64,000 bases of DNA from Micrococcales bacterium. Lineage in GTDB: Bacteria > Actinomycetota > Actinomycetes > Actinomycetales > Cellulomonadaceae. Positions 1 to 9,120 of the stretch are shown here, one piece after another. Location: positions 23,984 through 87,983 of the forward strand of contig WRMB01000007.1 of NCBI GenBank assembly GCA_009777345.1, read 5' to 3'. Position numbers and translations under genes: made by a program. Position 1 is the stretch's first letter. Each line of letters begins with the position of its first letter. The notes beneath the pieces are model-generated. The model saw only the letters and a program-made list of their open reading frames with translations, did no database searches and was not told the origin of the DNA.

Positions 1-980
1 CGATCCCGGCCGATCTGGTGCTGGTCAACGTCGGGGTACGGCCCAACAGCACCCTGGCCGCCGACGCGGGCCTGGTGACCGGCGAGCGCGGCGCCATCGT
101 GGTCGACGCCGACCAGCGCACGTCCGACCCGAATATCTGGGCGGCCGGTGACGCGGTGCAGGTCCGGCTGCACGGTATCGACGACGGCCACGGTGTGGTG
201 CCGCTGGCCGGTCCGGCGGTGCGGCAGGGTCGCCGGGCAGCTGACGCCCTCTGCGGCCACCGCACCACCCCGCAGGCAGCGGTGCTGGGCACCGCGATCG
301 TGCGGGTGCTCGGGCTGACGGCGGGCCTGACCGGTCTCTCGCAGCGTCAGCTCGACCAGCTGGGCATCAAGCACGAGGTGGTCCGGGTCCACGCCGCCCA
401 CCACGTCGGCTGGCTGCCCGGGGCGCAGACCGTCCACCTGGTGGCGTCGTTCGCCCCGGACGGGACGCTGCTCGGCGCCCAGGCCGTCGGCGCCGCCGGG
501 GTGGACAAGCGCATCGACGTGCTGGCCACGGCCCTGCGGGCCGGGATGCGCGCCGACGACCTGGCCGAGCTGGAGCTGGCCTACGCCCCGCCCTACGGCG
601 CCGCCAAGGACCCGGTGAACCTGCTCGGCATGGTGGCCCAGAACGTCCTGGACGGCACCATGCCCCAGTGGCAGCCGGACGAGCTGGACCAGGTCATGGC
701 CGCCGACCTGGTGCTCGACGTGCGCAGCCAGGCCGAGCACGACCGCGGTCACGTCCCCGGTGCTCTGCTGGTGCCGCACACCGCAGTCCGCAACCGGATC
801 GAGGAGATCCGGACGGCAGCGGCCGGTCGCCGGGTCGCCGTCCACTGCGCCGGAGGTTTCCGGGCCTACCTGGTCACCCGCATCCTGCTGGCCCACGGTA
901 TCGACGCCCGCAACCTGTCTGGTGGTTGGCAGACCCTCGCCGTCGCCCGGCCTGATGTCGTCGAGCTCGTCTCAGCCTGA
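1..980 (+). CDS. CoA-disulfide reductase-type FAD/NAD(P)H oxidoreductase fused to a rhodanese domain (5' partial)
   Basis: The reading frame is open from base 3, so the N-terminal part lies outside the window. The visible part starts in the FAD-binding domain of a pyridine nucleotide-disulfide oxidoreductase (the stretch ending in WAAGDAVQV is the FAD-contacting motif). It continues through the dimerisation domain and ends in a rhodanese domain with the active-site loop HCAGGFR, whose Cys is the likely persulfide carrier. This arrangement is that of the CoADR-Rhd family, which reduces CoA disulfide or CoA persulfide and handles polysulfide sulfur in the cytosol. The last 9 bases overlap the convergent GrpB gene. 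The family is clear. The exact substrate is inferred. Confidence 0.85.
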   Translation, partial: IPADLVLVNVGVRPNSTLAADAGLVTGERGAIVVDADQRTSDPNIWAAGDAVQVRLHGIDDGHGVVPLAGPAVRQGRRAADALCGHRTTPQAAVLGTAIVRVLGLTAGLTGLSQRQLDQLGIKHEVVRVHAAHHVGWLPGAQTVHLVASFAPDGTLLGAQAVGAAGVDKRIDVLATALRAGMRADDLAELELAYAPPYGAAKDPVNLLGMVAQNVLDGTMPQWQPDELDQVMAADLVLDVRSQAEHDRGHVPGALLVPHTAVRNRIEEIRTAAAGRRVAVHCAGGFRAYLVTRILLAHGIDARNLSGGWQTLAVARPDVVELVSA

Positions 981-1598
981 CGTCGTCTGCCGGGCCTGCT
1001 GGACAACGGTCCGGACGAACGTCGTCTTGGCCTCGGTGTAGGCGTCGCGGTCGTGCTCGTAGCGCTGGGCCAGGTCTTGTTTGAGGGCGGTGTAGTCGGC
1101 CTGGGCCTCCGGGTGGGTCCGTAACCAGTTGCGGAACCACAGCTCGTCGTGGTCGCCGGGGTGGACGATGTGCAGGTGGAAGACTCGGTCGGCGAAACCG
1201 GTCGGGGTGTAGCCCTGGGCCAGGTCCAGCCGCAGGTGCGGCGCTGTGCTCTGGGCCATCAGGCGCCAGCCGTCGGCGTCCAGGGCCGTGACGACAGCCG
1301 GAGGGTCGCTGCCCGGGTCGATCTCCAGCAAGAGGTCGACGATCGGCTTGGCCACCAGGCCCGGGACGCTGGTGGAACCGATGTGGTGGATCCGCACCAC
1401 CTGGTCACCCAGCAGCTGGCGCAGGCGGGCAGCCGTCTCGCGGTACCACGAGGGATAGCCGGGGTCGCTGGCGCGCAGCTCGACGGGGAACAGCCGCCAC
1501 AGCTCGGGCAGAGAACGACAGCCGGACTGGTCCAGCATGACCGTGAGGGCGGAGTCGGCCCTCTCTTCCAGCGCTCTGGCGGTCTCGTCCGGGCTCAT
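972..1598 (-). CDS. GrpB family nucleotidyltransferase-like protein (UPF0157)
   Basis: This is a 208-residue protein with the GrpB/UPF0157 signature, HHIGSTSVPGLVAKPIVDLL, and a later LHIVHPGD block. The family belongs to the nucleotidyltransferase fold, and its G-S-T-S plus downstream Asp pattern resembles an NTase active site. The biochemical role is unsettled; some members are fused to dephospho-CoA kinase. The ATG at 1596-1598 overlaps the stop codon of the upstream NAD synthetase gene (ATGA), so the two are probably translationally coupled. A substrate cannot be assigned from the sequence. Confidence 0.85.
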   Translation of the reverse strand: MSPDETARALEERADSALTVMLDQSGCRSLPELWRLFPVELRASDPGYPSWYRETAARLRQLLGDQVVRIHHIGSTSVPGLVAKPIVDLLLEIDPGSDPPAVVTALDADGWRLMAQSTAPHLRLDLAQGYTPTGFADRVFHLHIVHPGDHDELWFRNWLRTHPEAQADYTALKQDLAQRYEHDRDAYTEAKTTFVRTVVQQARQTTSG

Positions 1599-3721
1599 GG
1601 CAGCGACGGGGGGATATTGGCCGCGATATCGGCCAGCCAGGCCGCGGCGGAGGCGTCCGACGGCATGCGCCAGTCGCCGCGGGGCGACAGGGTGCCGCCC
1701 GCGGTGACCTTGGGGCCGTCGGGCAGGGCGGACCGCTTGAACTGGTGGGCGAAGAAGCGCCGGACGAAGACCTCCAGCCAGCGGCGGACGGTCGGCAGGT
1801 CGTAGGCGATCTGGCGTTCGTCGGGCCAGCCCGGCGGCCACGGGCCCACCGTGGCGTCACGCCAGGCGTGCCAGGCCAGGAAGGCGATCTTCGACGGGGC
1901 GTAGCCCCGACGCAGCACGTGGAACAGGGTGAAGTCCTGCAGGGCGTAGGGGCCGACGACGTCCTGCGTCGACTGCGGCCGCTGACCGGGCGCGACCGGG
2001 ACCAGCTCGGGGGTGATCTCCTGGGCGAGGACCGTCCGGAGCACCCGGTTCGTCGCGTCGTCGAACCGGCCGGTGTCGATCACCCAACCGATGAGGTGCT
2101 GGATCAGCGTCTTCGGCACCCCGGCGTTGACACCGTAGTGGGACATGTGGTCGCCGACCCCGTAGGTGCACCAGCCCAGCGCCAGCTCGGACAGGTCGCC
2201 GGTGCCCAGGACGATCCCGCCGCGCTGGTTCGCCGCGCGGAACAGGTAGTCCGTGCGCAGGCCCGCCTGGACGTTCTCGAAGGTCACGTCGTACACCTGA
2301 CTGAGGCGAGAGGACGGCTCTTCGGCACCGGCGACCGGCTGCTCGTCGGCGAAGGGGTGGCCCAGGTCGGCGAGCATCTGCCGGGCCGCGGGCCGGATGT
2401 CGATGGTCTGGCCCGTGGTACCCAACGCGTCCATCAGGGCCAGTGCGGCCGACTTCGTCTCCTGCGACGTAGCGAACCCTGGCAGGGTGAAGGTGAGGAT
2501 GTCAGAGCGGGGGCGGCCCAGCCGGTCCATCGCGTCGGCCGCGACGATGAGCGCGTGCGTGGAGTCCAGCCCGCCGGAGACCCCGAGGACGACCTTCGGC
2601 TCCCCGATCGCCCGCAGACGTTGCTCCAGGGCGACGACCTGGATGTTGTACGCCTCGAAGCAGTCCTGGGCCAGACGCTCAGGCTCGTCGGGCACGAACG
2701 GGAAACGGTCCACGACCCGCCGCAGACCCACGTCGCCGGTCGGCGGGTCGAGCCGGAAACCCACGGTCCGGTGCCCAGAGGCAGGCCCGGTGGCGACCGG
2801 TGCTGCCACCGGCCCGCCCGTCCCGGACACTCCCAGCGCGCGCCGGTTGTCGTCGAAGGTACCGACCCGCAGGCGTTCCTGGCGCAGACGGTCCAGGTCG
2901 ATATCGGCCACGGTCCGGACCGGCCCTTCGGGGAAGCGCGGGCCGACGGCCAGCCGGTCGCCCAGCTCGTAGACCATCGTCTGGCCGTCCCAGCTGAGGT
3001 CGGTGGACGACTCCCCGCTGCCCTGCGCGGCGTACACGTACGCCGCCAGGCAGCGGGCGGAGGCCGACCGGGCCAGCAGGTGACGGTCGTCGGCCCGGCC
3101 CACGGTGATCGGGCTGCCCGACAGGTTGACCAGCACGGTGGCCCCGGCCAGGGCCGCCGGGGCCGAGGGGGGCACCGGTACCCACGCGTCCTCGCAGATC
3201 TCGACGTGGAACACCAGGCCCGGGACGTCCTCGGCCGCCAGCAGCAGGTCCGGGCCGATCGGGACGCGCTGCCCGGCGACGACGGTCTCACCGCGCACGT
3301 CGTCGCCCGGGGCGAACCAGCGGCGTTCGTAGAACTCCCGGTAGGTCGGCAGGTACGACTTGGGGGCCACCCCCAGCACCCGGCCGCGGTGCACGACGAC
3401 CGCACAGCTGAGCAGCCGCGACCCGTACCGCAGCGGCGCGCCGACCACCAGGACGGGCCGGAGACCGGCCGAGGCCCGCACCACCTGGTCCAGGGCGTCG
3501 TCCACGGCCCGCAGCAACGGGTCGGCCAGGAACAGGTCGGCGACGGCGTAGCCGGTCAGGCACAGCTCGCCGAACACCGCCAGCGCCACCGCGTCGTCGT
3601 GGCAGGCCCGGGCGGCGTCGAGCACCGCGGTGGCGTTGGTCAGCGGGTCGGCGACCCGCACCGGCACGGTACAGGAGGCGACCCGGGCGAACCCGTGGGC
3701 GTAGGCCGAGGTGAAGTCCAC
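1595..3721 (-). CDS. nadE: Glutamine-dependent NAD+ synthetase
   Basis: This 708-residue two-domain enzyme makes NAD+ from deamido-NAD+, ATP and glutamine in the cytosol. The N-terminal nitrilase-like glutaminase domain (about residues 1-280) has the Glu-Lys-Cys triad: E52 in [10 protein letters not shown]121 in [14 protein letters not shown] and C176 in HVEICEDAW. These match the numbering of the well-studied mycobacterial enzyme, which supports the GTG start at 3719-3721. The C-terminal synthetase domain carries the ATP-pyrophosphatase P-loop SGGLDS (about 382-387). The gene is divergent from the chemoreceptor gene and coupled to grpB downstream. Upstream in-frame sequence to about 5041 is only shadow. 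Confidence 0.96.
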   Translation of the reverse strand: MDFTSAYAHGFARVASCTVPVRVADPLTNATAVLDAARACHDDAVALAVFGELCLTGYAVADLFLADPLLRAVDDALDQVVRASAGLRPVLVVGAPLRYGSRLLSCAVVVHRGRVLGVAPKSYLPTYREFYERRWFAPGDDVRGETVVAGQRVPIGPDLLLAAEDVPGLVFHVEICEDAWVPVPPSAPAALAGATVLVNLSGSPITVGRADDRHLLARSASARCLAAYVYAAQGSGESSTDLSWDGQTMVYELGDRLAVGPRFPEGPVRTVADIDLDRLRQERLRVGTFDDNRRALGVSGTGGPVAAPVATGPASGHRTVGFRLDPPTGDVGLRRVVDRFPFVPDEPERLAQDCFEAYNIQVVALEQRLRAIGEPKVVLGVSGGLDSTHALIVAADAMDRLGRPRSDILTFTLPGFATSQETKSAALALMDALGTTGQTIDIRPAARQMLADLGHPFADEQPVAGAEEPSSRLSQVYDVTFENVQAGLRTDYLFRAANQRGGIVLGTGDLSELALGWCTYGVGDHMSHYGVNAGVPKTLIQHLIGWVIDTGRFDDATNRVLRTVLAQEITPELVPVAPGQRPQSTQDVVGPYALQDFTLFHVLRRGYAPSKIAFLAWHAWRDATVGPWPPGWPDERQIAYDLPTVRRWLEVFVRRFFAHQFKRSALPDGPKVTAGGTLSPRGDWRMPSDASAAAWLADIAANIPPSLP

Positions 3722-3869
3722 AGTCGTGAGTCTGCCACGGTCGGTCGGGTCAGGGGCGCGAGCCAGGGGTCTGGCCGGGCACTGGTACAGCGTCCGACGA
3801 GTGGCTTCTCGGAGCGAGTTCGCAGCATTGTGCCGTTTGGGGTTAATGAACCGTCCTCGACCTGCCGAT

Positions 3870-3886
3870 GGGCTCCGACGTAGCCC
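3870..3886 (+). promoter_or_regulatory. Small hairpin in the leader of the chemoreceptor gene
   Basis: GGGCT (3870-3874) and AGCCC (3882-3886) can pair around a 7-nt loop, ending a few bases before the AAGGAG ribosome binding site (3891-3896). The hairpin could affect access to the ribosome binding site. I looked for c-di-GMP riboswitch core elements here and did not find them. Confidence 0.3.
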
Positions 3887-3901
3887 GGTGAAGGAGTCCG
3901 C

Positions 3902-5113
3902 ATGGTACACGACCAAGTAGTACTCGACACGGTAAGGCGCCGCAACGACCAGATGGGACTGGCAGTCGAAGACCTGTCGGAGTCGATGGCATCGATCGCC
4001 GGGGCGGCGCAGGATGCCGTCGGGTCGGCGACCTCCGCCGCCGAGGCCACCGACCACGTGGCCGGGGCCGCGGCGTCGGTCAGCGCCGCCGCCGAGCAGC
4101 TGGAGGCGTCGATGCGCGAGGTGGCGAGCACCTCGTCGACGTCGCTGCGGGAGGCGACCCTCGCGGGGGAGACCATGACGGACGTCCTGGAGCGGGTGAG
4201 TCATCTCAACGACTCGGCCGACCAGATCTCGTCGGTCGTCAGTGCCGTGTCGCGGATCTCGTCGCAGACCCGGATGCTGGCGCTGAACGCGACCATCGAG
4301 GCGGCTCGGGCCGGCGAGGCCGGACGGGGGTTCGCCGTGGTCGCCGCCGAGGTCAAAGAGCTGGCCGGGCAGACCGGTGAGGCGACCGTCGAGATCACCC
4401 AGCGTCTGGAGTCGTTGGCCACCGACACTGCCGCGGTGAGCGCGGCCGTCGACTCGATCGGTGCGGTGCTCAGCCGGATCGAAGAGCTTCAGCAGACCAT
4501 CGCCGCGGCGGTCGAGGAACAGACGACGGCGATCGGCGAGTTCAACCGCTCGGCCTCGGCCTCGGCCGCCGCGGCCGACGAGCTCAGCACGTCGGTGGCG
4601 GCCTCCGCGCACGCCGCGCAGGTCGTCAGCGAGGCCGTGCTGCGGTCCCGGACCTGGCTGGACCGGGTCCAGGACTCCGTCGCCGGGCAGACCACCGATA
4701 TCGACACGCTCACCGAAGGGATCCCGCGCGGGCCGCTGGAGGCTGCCGTCGTGGCGCACGCCGCCTGGAAAGCGCGGCTGCGTCATGCCATCGACACCGG
4801 TCGTCTGCCGGAGGGCACGACGGTGGAGCAGGCCGGACGGGACGACGTCTGCCCGTTCGGCCGCTGGCTGCACGCCGGGGAGGGCGCCGCCCTGGACCCC
4901 GTCCGCAACGCCGAGGTGATGGCCGGGCACGCCGACTTCCACCGCGCCGCCGCCGGGGTGCTGGCAGAGGTCGCTGCCGGGCGGATCGACGCGGCTCAGC
5001 ATGCGCTGACCGACCCGGACGGCTATGCCGGGGTGGCGCACCGGCTCACCGATGCCCTGCTCGCCTGGATCCAGGCGCAGAGCCAGAAGGGCTCGGTCAG
5101 CCGCGCCGCGTAG
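3902..5113 (+). CDS. Soluble methyl-accepting chemotaxis-type receptor with C-terminal CZB zinc-binding domain
   Basis: The protein has 403 residues and no membrane segment or periplasmic domain. It is a long coiled coil with the highly conserved receptor tip at about residues 125-155 ([20 protein letters not shown]), which binds CheA/CheW in known receptors. Residues 280-395 form a CZB domain with its His-Cys-His-His zinc set: H286, C317 in VCPFGRWL, H343 and H347. CZB receptors sense zinc or oxidants such as hypochlorous acid. The start is supported by AAGGAG six bases upstream. No che or flagellar genes occur in the window. Its stop codon directly abuts the stop of the convergent phosphatase gene. 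Confidence 0.9.
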   Translation: MVHDQVVLDTVRRRNDQMGLAVEDLSESMASIAGAAQDAVGSATSAAEATDHVAGAAASVSAAAEQLEASMREVASTSSTSLREATLAGETMTDVLERVSHLNDSADQISSVVSAVSRISSQTRMLALNATIEAARAGEAGRGFAVVAAEVKELAGQTGEATVEITQRLESLATDTAAVSAAVDSIGAVLSRIEELQQTIAAAVEEQTTAIGEFNRSASASAAAADELSTSVAASAHAAQVVSEAVLRSRTWLDRVQDSVAGQTTDIDTLTEGIPRGPLEAAVVAHAAWKARLRHAIDTGRLPEGTTVEQAGRDDVCPFGRWLHAGEGAALDPVRNAEVMAGHADFHRAAAGVLAEVAAGRIDAAQHALTDPDGYAGVAHRLTDALLAWIQAQSQKGSVSRAA

Positions 5114-6259
5114 TCAGCCACCGACCAGACCGGCCCGGCGGGCGGCGTCGAGCAGGGCGAACCCGTCCGGTCCGGCGAGCACCGGCACCCGGCGGGCCGG
5201 TCGCGGTGCGCCGTCCGGCGCCGGGGGCGGATAGTGCCGGACGGTCGGCGAGGACAGGACGTGCTCGCCGAGGGTCAGCTGGCGCAGCAGGACGGCCGAG
5301 ACGTGGTCACGGTGGTGGTCCAGCGCCCCGGCGTAGATCCGCGGATCTTGCTGCCCGTCGTCGCCGACCAGCGACCAGCGCACCCCGGGCAGCTCGTGGA
5401 ACAGCCGCCGCAGCTGGGTGACCTTGTGCCGGGGGCCGGAGCGGAACCACCCGGTGTTCGTCGGACCCCAGTCGGTGAGCAGCAGCGTGCCGGGCGGGAA
5501 CCCGTGCACCCGCAGGAACCGGGCCAGCGTCGGCGCGGCGTCCCAGGCACCGGTCGACAGGTACACCACCGGACCGTCCGGGTCGCGGGCGTGCAGCGCC
5601 CGCAGCAGACCGGTCATGCCCGGCACCGCCTCGCGGGCGTCGGCCCGGCGCACGAAGGTGTTCCAGGCCGCGATGAACGGACGGGGCAGCCGGGTGACCA
5701 TGATGGTGTCGTCGATATCGCAGACCACCCCGGTGCGCGCGGTGCCCGCGACCACCTGGACCGGCGCGGTCACCGGTTCCGCCCCGGCGGTGCGCAGGGT
5801 GACCTCCTGCCACCCCGGGGTCAGGTCGCCGCGCAGCCGCCGGTCGAGGTACCCCGCACGGTCGGCGAACAGGCGGTGCACCTGGTCGCCGATCCGGACC
5901 TCGACCCGGGTGCCCGCCACCGGGGCGGACAGGAACGACCGCCAGCCGCGCACGTCGGCCAGGAGCCGGTCCGGGTCGTGGGTCTGCGCGGTGGCACCAG
6001 AGTCTGGCAGGTCACCGTCGGCCACCGCCGGAGCGGCCAGCACCGTGCGGGCCAGCACCCGCACCCAGCCAGGACCGCCGTAGCCGGCGTAGGGCACGAC
6101 ACGGACCGTCCAGCCCCGCCGGACCAGGTGCCCGGCGATCCGGGAGTCCAGCGCGTCCTCCATGCGGGCGGCGATGTGCGGCCGCTCGACCCGCGACAGC
6201 GGGTTCTGCGATCCCGGCCGAGCCTCCGACCGGCCGACGAGCAGCGGGTCGGGGCTCAT
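5114..6259 (-). CDS. DUF2183 / App1-type HAD phosphatase
   Basis: This 381-residue protein has the DUF2183 (App1) phosphatase domain in its second half. The HAD nucleophile motif is VCDIDDTI, followed by PRPFIAAWNTFV and a late VGDDGQQDPRIYAGAL block carrying the motif IV acidic residues. Yeast App1 is a phosphatidate phosphatase, but bacterial substrates are unknown. The ATG at 6257-6259 lies 10 bp after the ligase stop codon, so the gene is the last member of the helicase/unknown/unknown/ligase run. That position also allows a nucleic-acid end-processing role, which is inference only. Confidence 0.85.
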   Translation of the reverse strand: MSPDPLLVGRSEARPGSQNPLSRVERPHIAARMEDALDSRIAGHLVRRGWTVRVVPYAGYGGPGWVRVLARTVLAAPAVADGDLPDSGATAQTHDPDRLLADVRGWRSFLSAPVAGTRVEVRIGDQVHRLFADRAGYLDRRLRGDLTPGWQEVTLRTAGAEPVTAPVQVVAGTARTGVVCDIDDTIMVTRLPRPFIAAWNTFVRRADAREAVPGMTGLLRALHARDPDGPVVYLSTGAWDAAPTLARFLRVHGFPPGTLLLTDWGPTNTGWFRSGPRHKVTQLRRLFHELPGVRWSLVGDDGQQDPRIYAGALDHHRDHVSAVLLRQLTLGEHVLSSPTVRHYPPPAPDGAPRPARRVPVLAGPDGFALLDAARRAGLVGG

Positions 6260-6269
6260 GACAGAGAGC

Positions 6270-7706
6270 TCATGATTCGTGGACCTCGACCCAACCCTTC
6301 TTGATATTGGCCTCGAAAGCCGCGTTGCACAGCTCCATGATCTGCTCCCGCGACGACGAGACCCGGACCTCCTGCTGCAACGGGTCCTTGCGGTCCGAGG
6401 AGAAGTTCGTGTAGGCGAACACATAGGCAGGGTAGCCCTGGGGCTCCTTGTGCGTGGCCCAGACCAAGAACTTCTGCACCATGAACTTGGCACCGAGCTG
6501 TTTGGTGTACACCGTACGGACCAGCACCTCCGAGGCTGGTGCGTCCGCTTCTGACGTCGCCTCGGGCGGTACCGGCGCGGCGGCGAACTCCTCGATCTGC
6601 GCCCACCGCACGTCCACCGCGTCGCAGGTCTTGTCGTCCCGCACCCGCACGAAGCTGGGGTAGACGATGGCGATGCCGTTGACCTCGCAGGTGCGCACCC
6701 AGCCGCCGTCCACCAGCTCCAGACGCGGGTTGCGGATCGTGCCCGACGTGGACTCGAACAGCACGTCGTTGATCTTCGCCTCGACCACCAGGCTCGGGGT
6801 GACCATGTGGAAGGCGACGTGGTTGGAGTCGGTCTCGATATACGTCGACGCCGTCTCGGTCGGGGCGAGCGCGGCGAACAGGTCGCGGCGTTCGGACTCG
6901 GTCAGGCCGCCGCCGATGTGCCCGACCACCTGGAACTGGCCGTCGGCCGGCATCAGCGCCACCAGCAACGACCGGACCTGGCCCCTCATATCGCCAGCCC
7001 CCTCGGAGAAGCCGACCACGGCGAAGTCCACGGTGTACCGGGGCTTGACCTTGTAGACCAGCGGCAGCTCCGAGCGGACCACCAGGCCCTCGGCGCCGTC
7101 CTCGGTCACCCAGCGGTGGAACAGGTCCGCCACGGCTCTCCGGGAACCCGCGGACTGCAGCCGCACCGGACGGCACAGCTCACCCGAGCCGAACAGCTGG
7201 CCCAGCCGGGCGTGGACGTCCAGGTAGCCACGGACCCGGGGAGGTTCGCCGTCGATGCTGACCAGGTCGTAGGGGGCCAGACGCAGCTGGCCGACCTGGT
7301 CGGCGTCGGCCAGTGCCGCGAGCGCGTCGAACACCCGGGTGCGGCCGCCCGACTCCTCCCGGTACAGCTCGGCCGGAACCATCGCCTGGCTCACCCCGGC
7401 GGCCACCAGGGCGGCACGGGCCTCGTCCAGGCAGGGCAGGCCGGTGCGGACGGTGCCACCGGAGTTCACGATGGCGATATCGGTGCCGTCCCAGCAGATC
7501 ACGGCCATCTCGCCGTCGTACTTGCGGGTCACCTGGAGCTCGGTGCCGCCCAGCCGCTGCTCGATCTGGTCGGGGTTGAGCGTGAGGTAGTTCGCCGCCA
7601 CCTCGCGCTTGTAGTCCAGCACGGCGGCCAGGGTGGCCGCGTCCACCGCGTCACCGCGACCTTCGAGATAACCGTGGACCTCGGACAGCCGGGAACGGTC
7701 CAGCAT
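6270..7706 (-). CDS. ATP-dependent polynucleotide (DNA-type) ligase with C-terminal extension
   Basis: This 478-residue protein has the covalent nucleotidyltransferase motifs. Motif I is KYDGE with K62 as the predicted AMP-accepting lysine. It is followed by PAELY (about 112-116), YDLV (146-149), EGLVV (206-210) and YKVKP (218-222). An OB-type region follows (FAVVGFSEGAGD... VGHIGGGLTESE), similar to LigC/LigD-type DNA ligases, with a motif VI-like segment RVRDDK. About 90 residues beyond this (from VRTVYTKQLGAKF) are not part of a normal ligase and I do not recognise them. The ATG overlaps the upstream stop (TGATG), with GGAGG 10 bases before it. It is not the NAD-dependent replicative ligase. 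Confidence 0.82.
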   Translation of the reverse strand: MLDRSRLSEVHGYLEGRGDAVDAATLAAVLDYKREVAANYLTLNPDQIEQRLGGTELQVTRKYDGEMAVICWDGTDIAIVNSGGTVRTGLPCLDEARAALVAAGVSQAMVPAELYREESGGRTRVFDALAALADADQVGQLRLAPYDLVSIDGEPPRVRGYLDVHARLGQLFGSGELCRPVRLQSAGSRRAVADLFHRWVTEDGAEGLVVRSELPLVYKVKPRYTVDFAVVGFSEGAGDMRGQVRSLLVALMPADGQFQVVGHIGGGLTESERRDLFAALAPTETASTYIETDSNHVAFHMVTPSLVVEAKINDVLFESTSGTIRNPRLELVDGGWVRTCEVNGIAIVYPSFVRVRDDKTCDAVDVRWAQIEEFAAAPVPPEATSEADAPASEVLVRTVYTKQLGAKFMVQKFLVWATHKEPQGYPAYVFAYTNFSSDRKDPLQQEVRVSSSREQIMELCNAAFEANIKKGWVEVHES

Positions 7707-8425
7707 CACGCGCCTTCCTCCTCGGTCGGCAGGGCCTTGAGCTCCAGGTTGGTCAGGTGCAGCACCAGCGCGTAGCGGTCGGCGTCCACCCGGCCCTCCA
7801 GGAAGCCCCGGTACGGCTCGCCGCCGGTGGTCAGGACCAGCGGACCGGTGCCCTTGGGGCCCGAACCGACGAACATCAGGGCATCGGCGTCCTGCAGCTG
7901 CTTGGCCATCGCGTACAGGAAGTCGTAGGTCAGGCCCGAGGTGTGCCGCACCTGGTACGCCCGGGTGAAGACGAACCGGCGCAGCGCCTCCCGCTTGTCG
8001 AAGAGGCGGCCGCTCCACCGGACAGGATGATCCTCCAGGGCCACGTTCGAGGGCGCCTTGGTAGCGTCGCGGCGCTCCTTCTCCGTCCCGTCCGGACGGT
8101 GGATGACCTGCTGCAGCGTCACCCGGTAGGCGATATCGCCGTCAGCGGTGAGGTAGATCCGGTGGGTGTTGGTCAGCGGGCGGCCGATCTGCTCGACGTC
8201 GATCTCGGGGTCGCCGTCGACGAGCGCCTGGCCCAGCGCCACCAGATCACCAGCGTCGGCGACGAGCCGGTCCAGCCGGGCCGTCGTCTTGAGGTACTTG
8301 CAGCGGAGCGGCGGGGTGCCGTCGGGCAGCACCATGGTCACCCGGGTCGCGACCGGCGCGTTGTCGAAGCCGACCATAGCGTCGCGCTGGTGGTCGTTGG
8401 CGAGGTTGAGAGAGCGAAGGGACAC
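7706..8425 (-). CDS. Unrecognised protein, second gene of the ligase cassette
   Basis: This 239-residue protein has no signal peptide or membrane segment. I do not recognise a family. It is mixed alpha/beta, rich in charged residues, with a basic middle (KERRDATKAP, FDKREALRRF) and a Gly-rich segment VGSGPKGTGPLVL near the C-terminus. It starts at GTG (8423-8425) after a GAGGT ribosome binding site. Its stop overlaps the ligase start by one base and it follows the upstream gene by 8 bp, so it is almost certainly co-translated with the ligase. That coupling suggests a partner of the ligase; this is inference. Confidence 0.75.
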   Translation of the reverse strand: MSLRSLNLANDHQRDAMVGFDNAPVATRVTMVLPDGTPPLRCKYLKTTARLDRLVADAGDLVALGQALVDGDPEIDVEQIGRPLTNTHRIYLTADGDIAYRVTLQQVIHRPDGTEKERRDATKAPSNVALEDHPVRWSGRLFDKREALRRFVFTRAYQVRHTSGLTYDFLYAMAKQLQDADALMFVGSGPKGTGPLVLTTGGEPYRGFLEGRVDADRYALVLHLTNLELKALPTEEEGA

Positions 8426-8433
8426 CGGCTACC

Positions 8434-9033
8434 TCACAGCATCGAGAAGTCGATCTCGTCGTCGTCCTCGACTTCCGCTGCGTCGTCCACGACGACAGCC
8501 GGCTGGTCCAGGCCGATGAGCTCGAACGGAGTGGGCTGACCGACGAGGAAGAACACGACACCGTCGCTGACCAGCAGGAACGCCGGTGAGGTGCTGTACC
8601 CGGCGCGGAAGGCGTAGTCGAACCGGAAGATCTTGTCGCCGACGGCCTCAACGAGCCCGTCCGGGGCGTCGACCAGCTGGTACACGGCGGTGACCGCATG
8701 GGCCAGCAGGTCGTCCGGCGTGGCCTCCTCGGTCAGGGGGACCGGACCGTCGAAGCTCGACGGTCGGTGCTCGGCGTCGGCACCGTCCGGGGTCACCGCG
8801 CGCAGCGTGGCGCGTTCCACCCACTGCCCGGCGGTGTCGAGCATCCCGAGTCCGACACCGCCGGACGGGATGACGATGGTGCCGGTGGCGTCCACGGCCG
8901 CCACCTGCAGGGCGTTGCCGTCGTCGTCCACGGCCACCGTCTCGGACCAGCCGTACAGCTTCTTGCGGTCGACCTTCGTCGGCGCGGCGGCATAGGTCTG
9001 GCCGCCGAGGTCGAACACCAGGGTCCTGGCCAT
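8434..9033 (-). CDS. Unrecognised protein with acidic tail, first gene of the ligase cassette
   Basis: This 199-residue soluble protein begins MARTLVFDLGGQTYA and ends in a strongly acidic tail (EVEDDDEIDFSML). No family is recognised. The central part looks like beta-rich repeats (ALQVAAVDATGTIVI), followed by a helical stretch and a hydrophobic strand pair (AFLLVSDGVVFFLVG). The ATG at 9031-9033 has AGGAAGAG upstream; a GTG codon lies directly before it. The acidic tail could bind a basic partner or mimic nucleic acid. The 88-bp gap to the helicase gene may hold the cassette's own promoter. Confidence 0.75.
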   Translation of the reverse strand: MARTLVFDLGGQTYAAAPTKVDRKKLYGWSETVAVDDDGNALQVAAVDATGTIVIPSGGVGLGMLDTAGQWVERATLRAVTPDGADAEHRPSSFDGPVPLTEEATPDDLLAHAVTAVYQLVDAPDGLVEAVGDKIFRFDYAFRAGYSTSPAFLLVSDGVVFFLVGQPTPFELIGLDQPAVVVDDAAEVEDDDEIDFSML

Positions 9034-9120
9034 CACATCTCTTCCTGCACTGCGGGTTCCAGCACTGGGGTTTCAGCACTACGAGCAGGGCAAGTCTGCC
9101 ACGTGCCGCCGACACGGGGC

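Noticed and set aside
3740..3901. Possible c-di-GMP riboswitch in the chemoreceptor leader
   Set aside because: Only one short hairpin is present; the conserved GEMM tetraloop and receptor sequences are missing.
1595..5041. A 1148-residue open frame extending NAD synthetase to 5041
   Set aside because: The part beyond 3721 is the antisense shadow of the chemoreceptor gene; the catalytic residue numbering fits the start at 3721.
7706..9033. Ku-like partners for the ATP-dependent ligase (NHEJ)
   Set aside because: Neither unknown protein shows a Ku core, and no LigD polymerase or nuclease domain is present.
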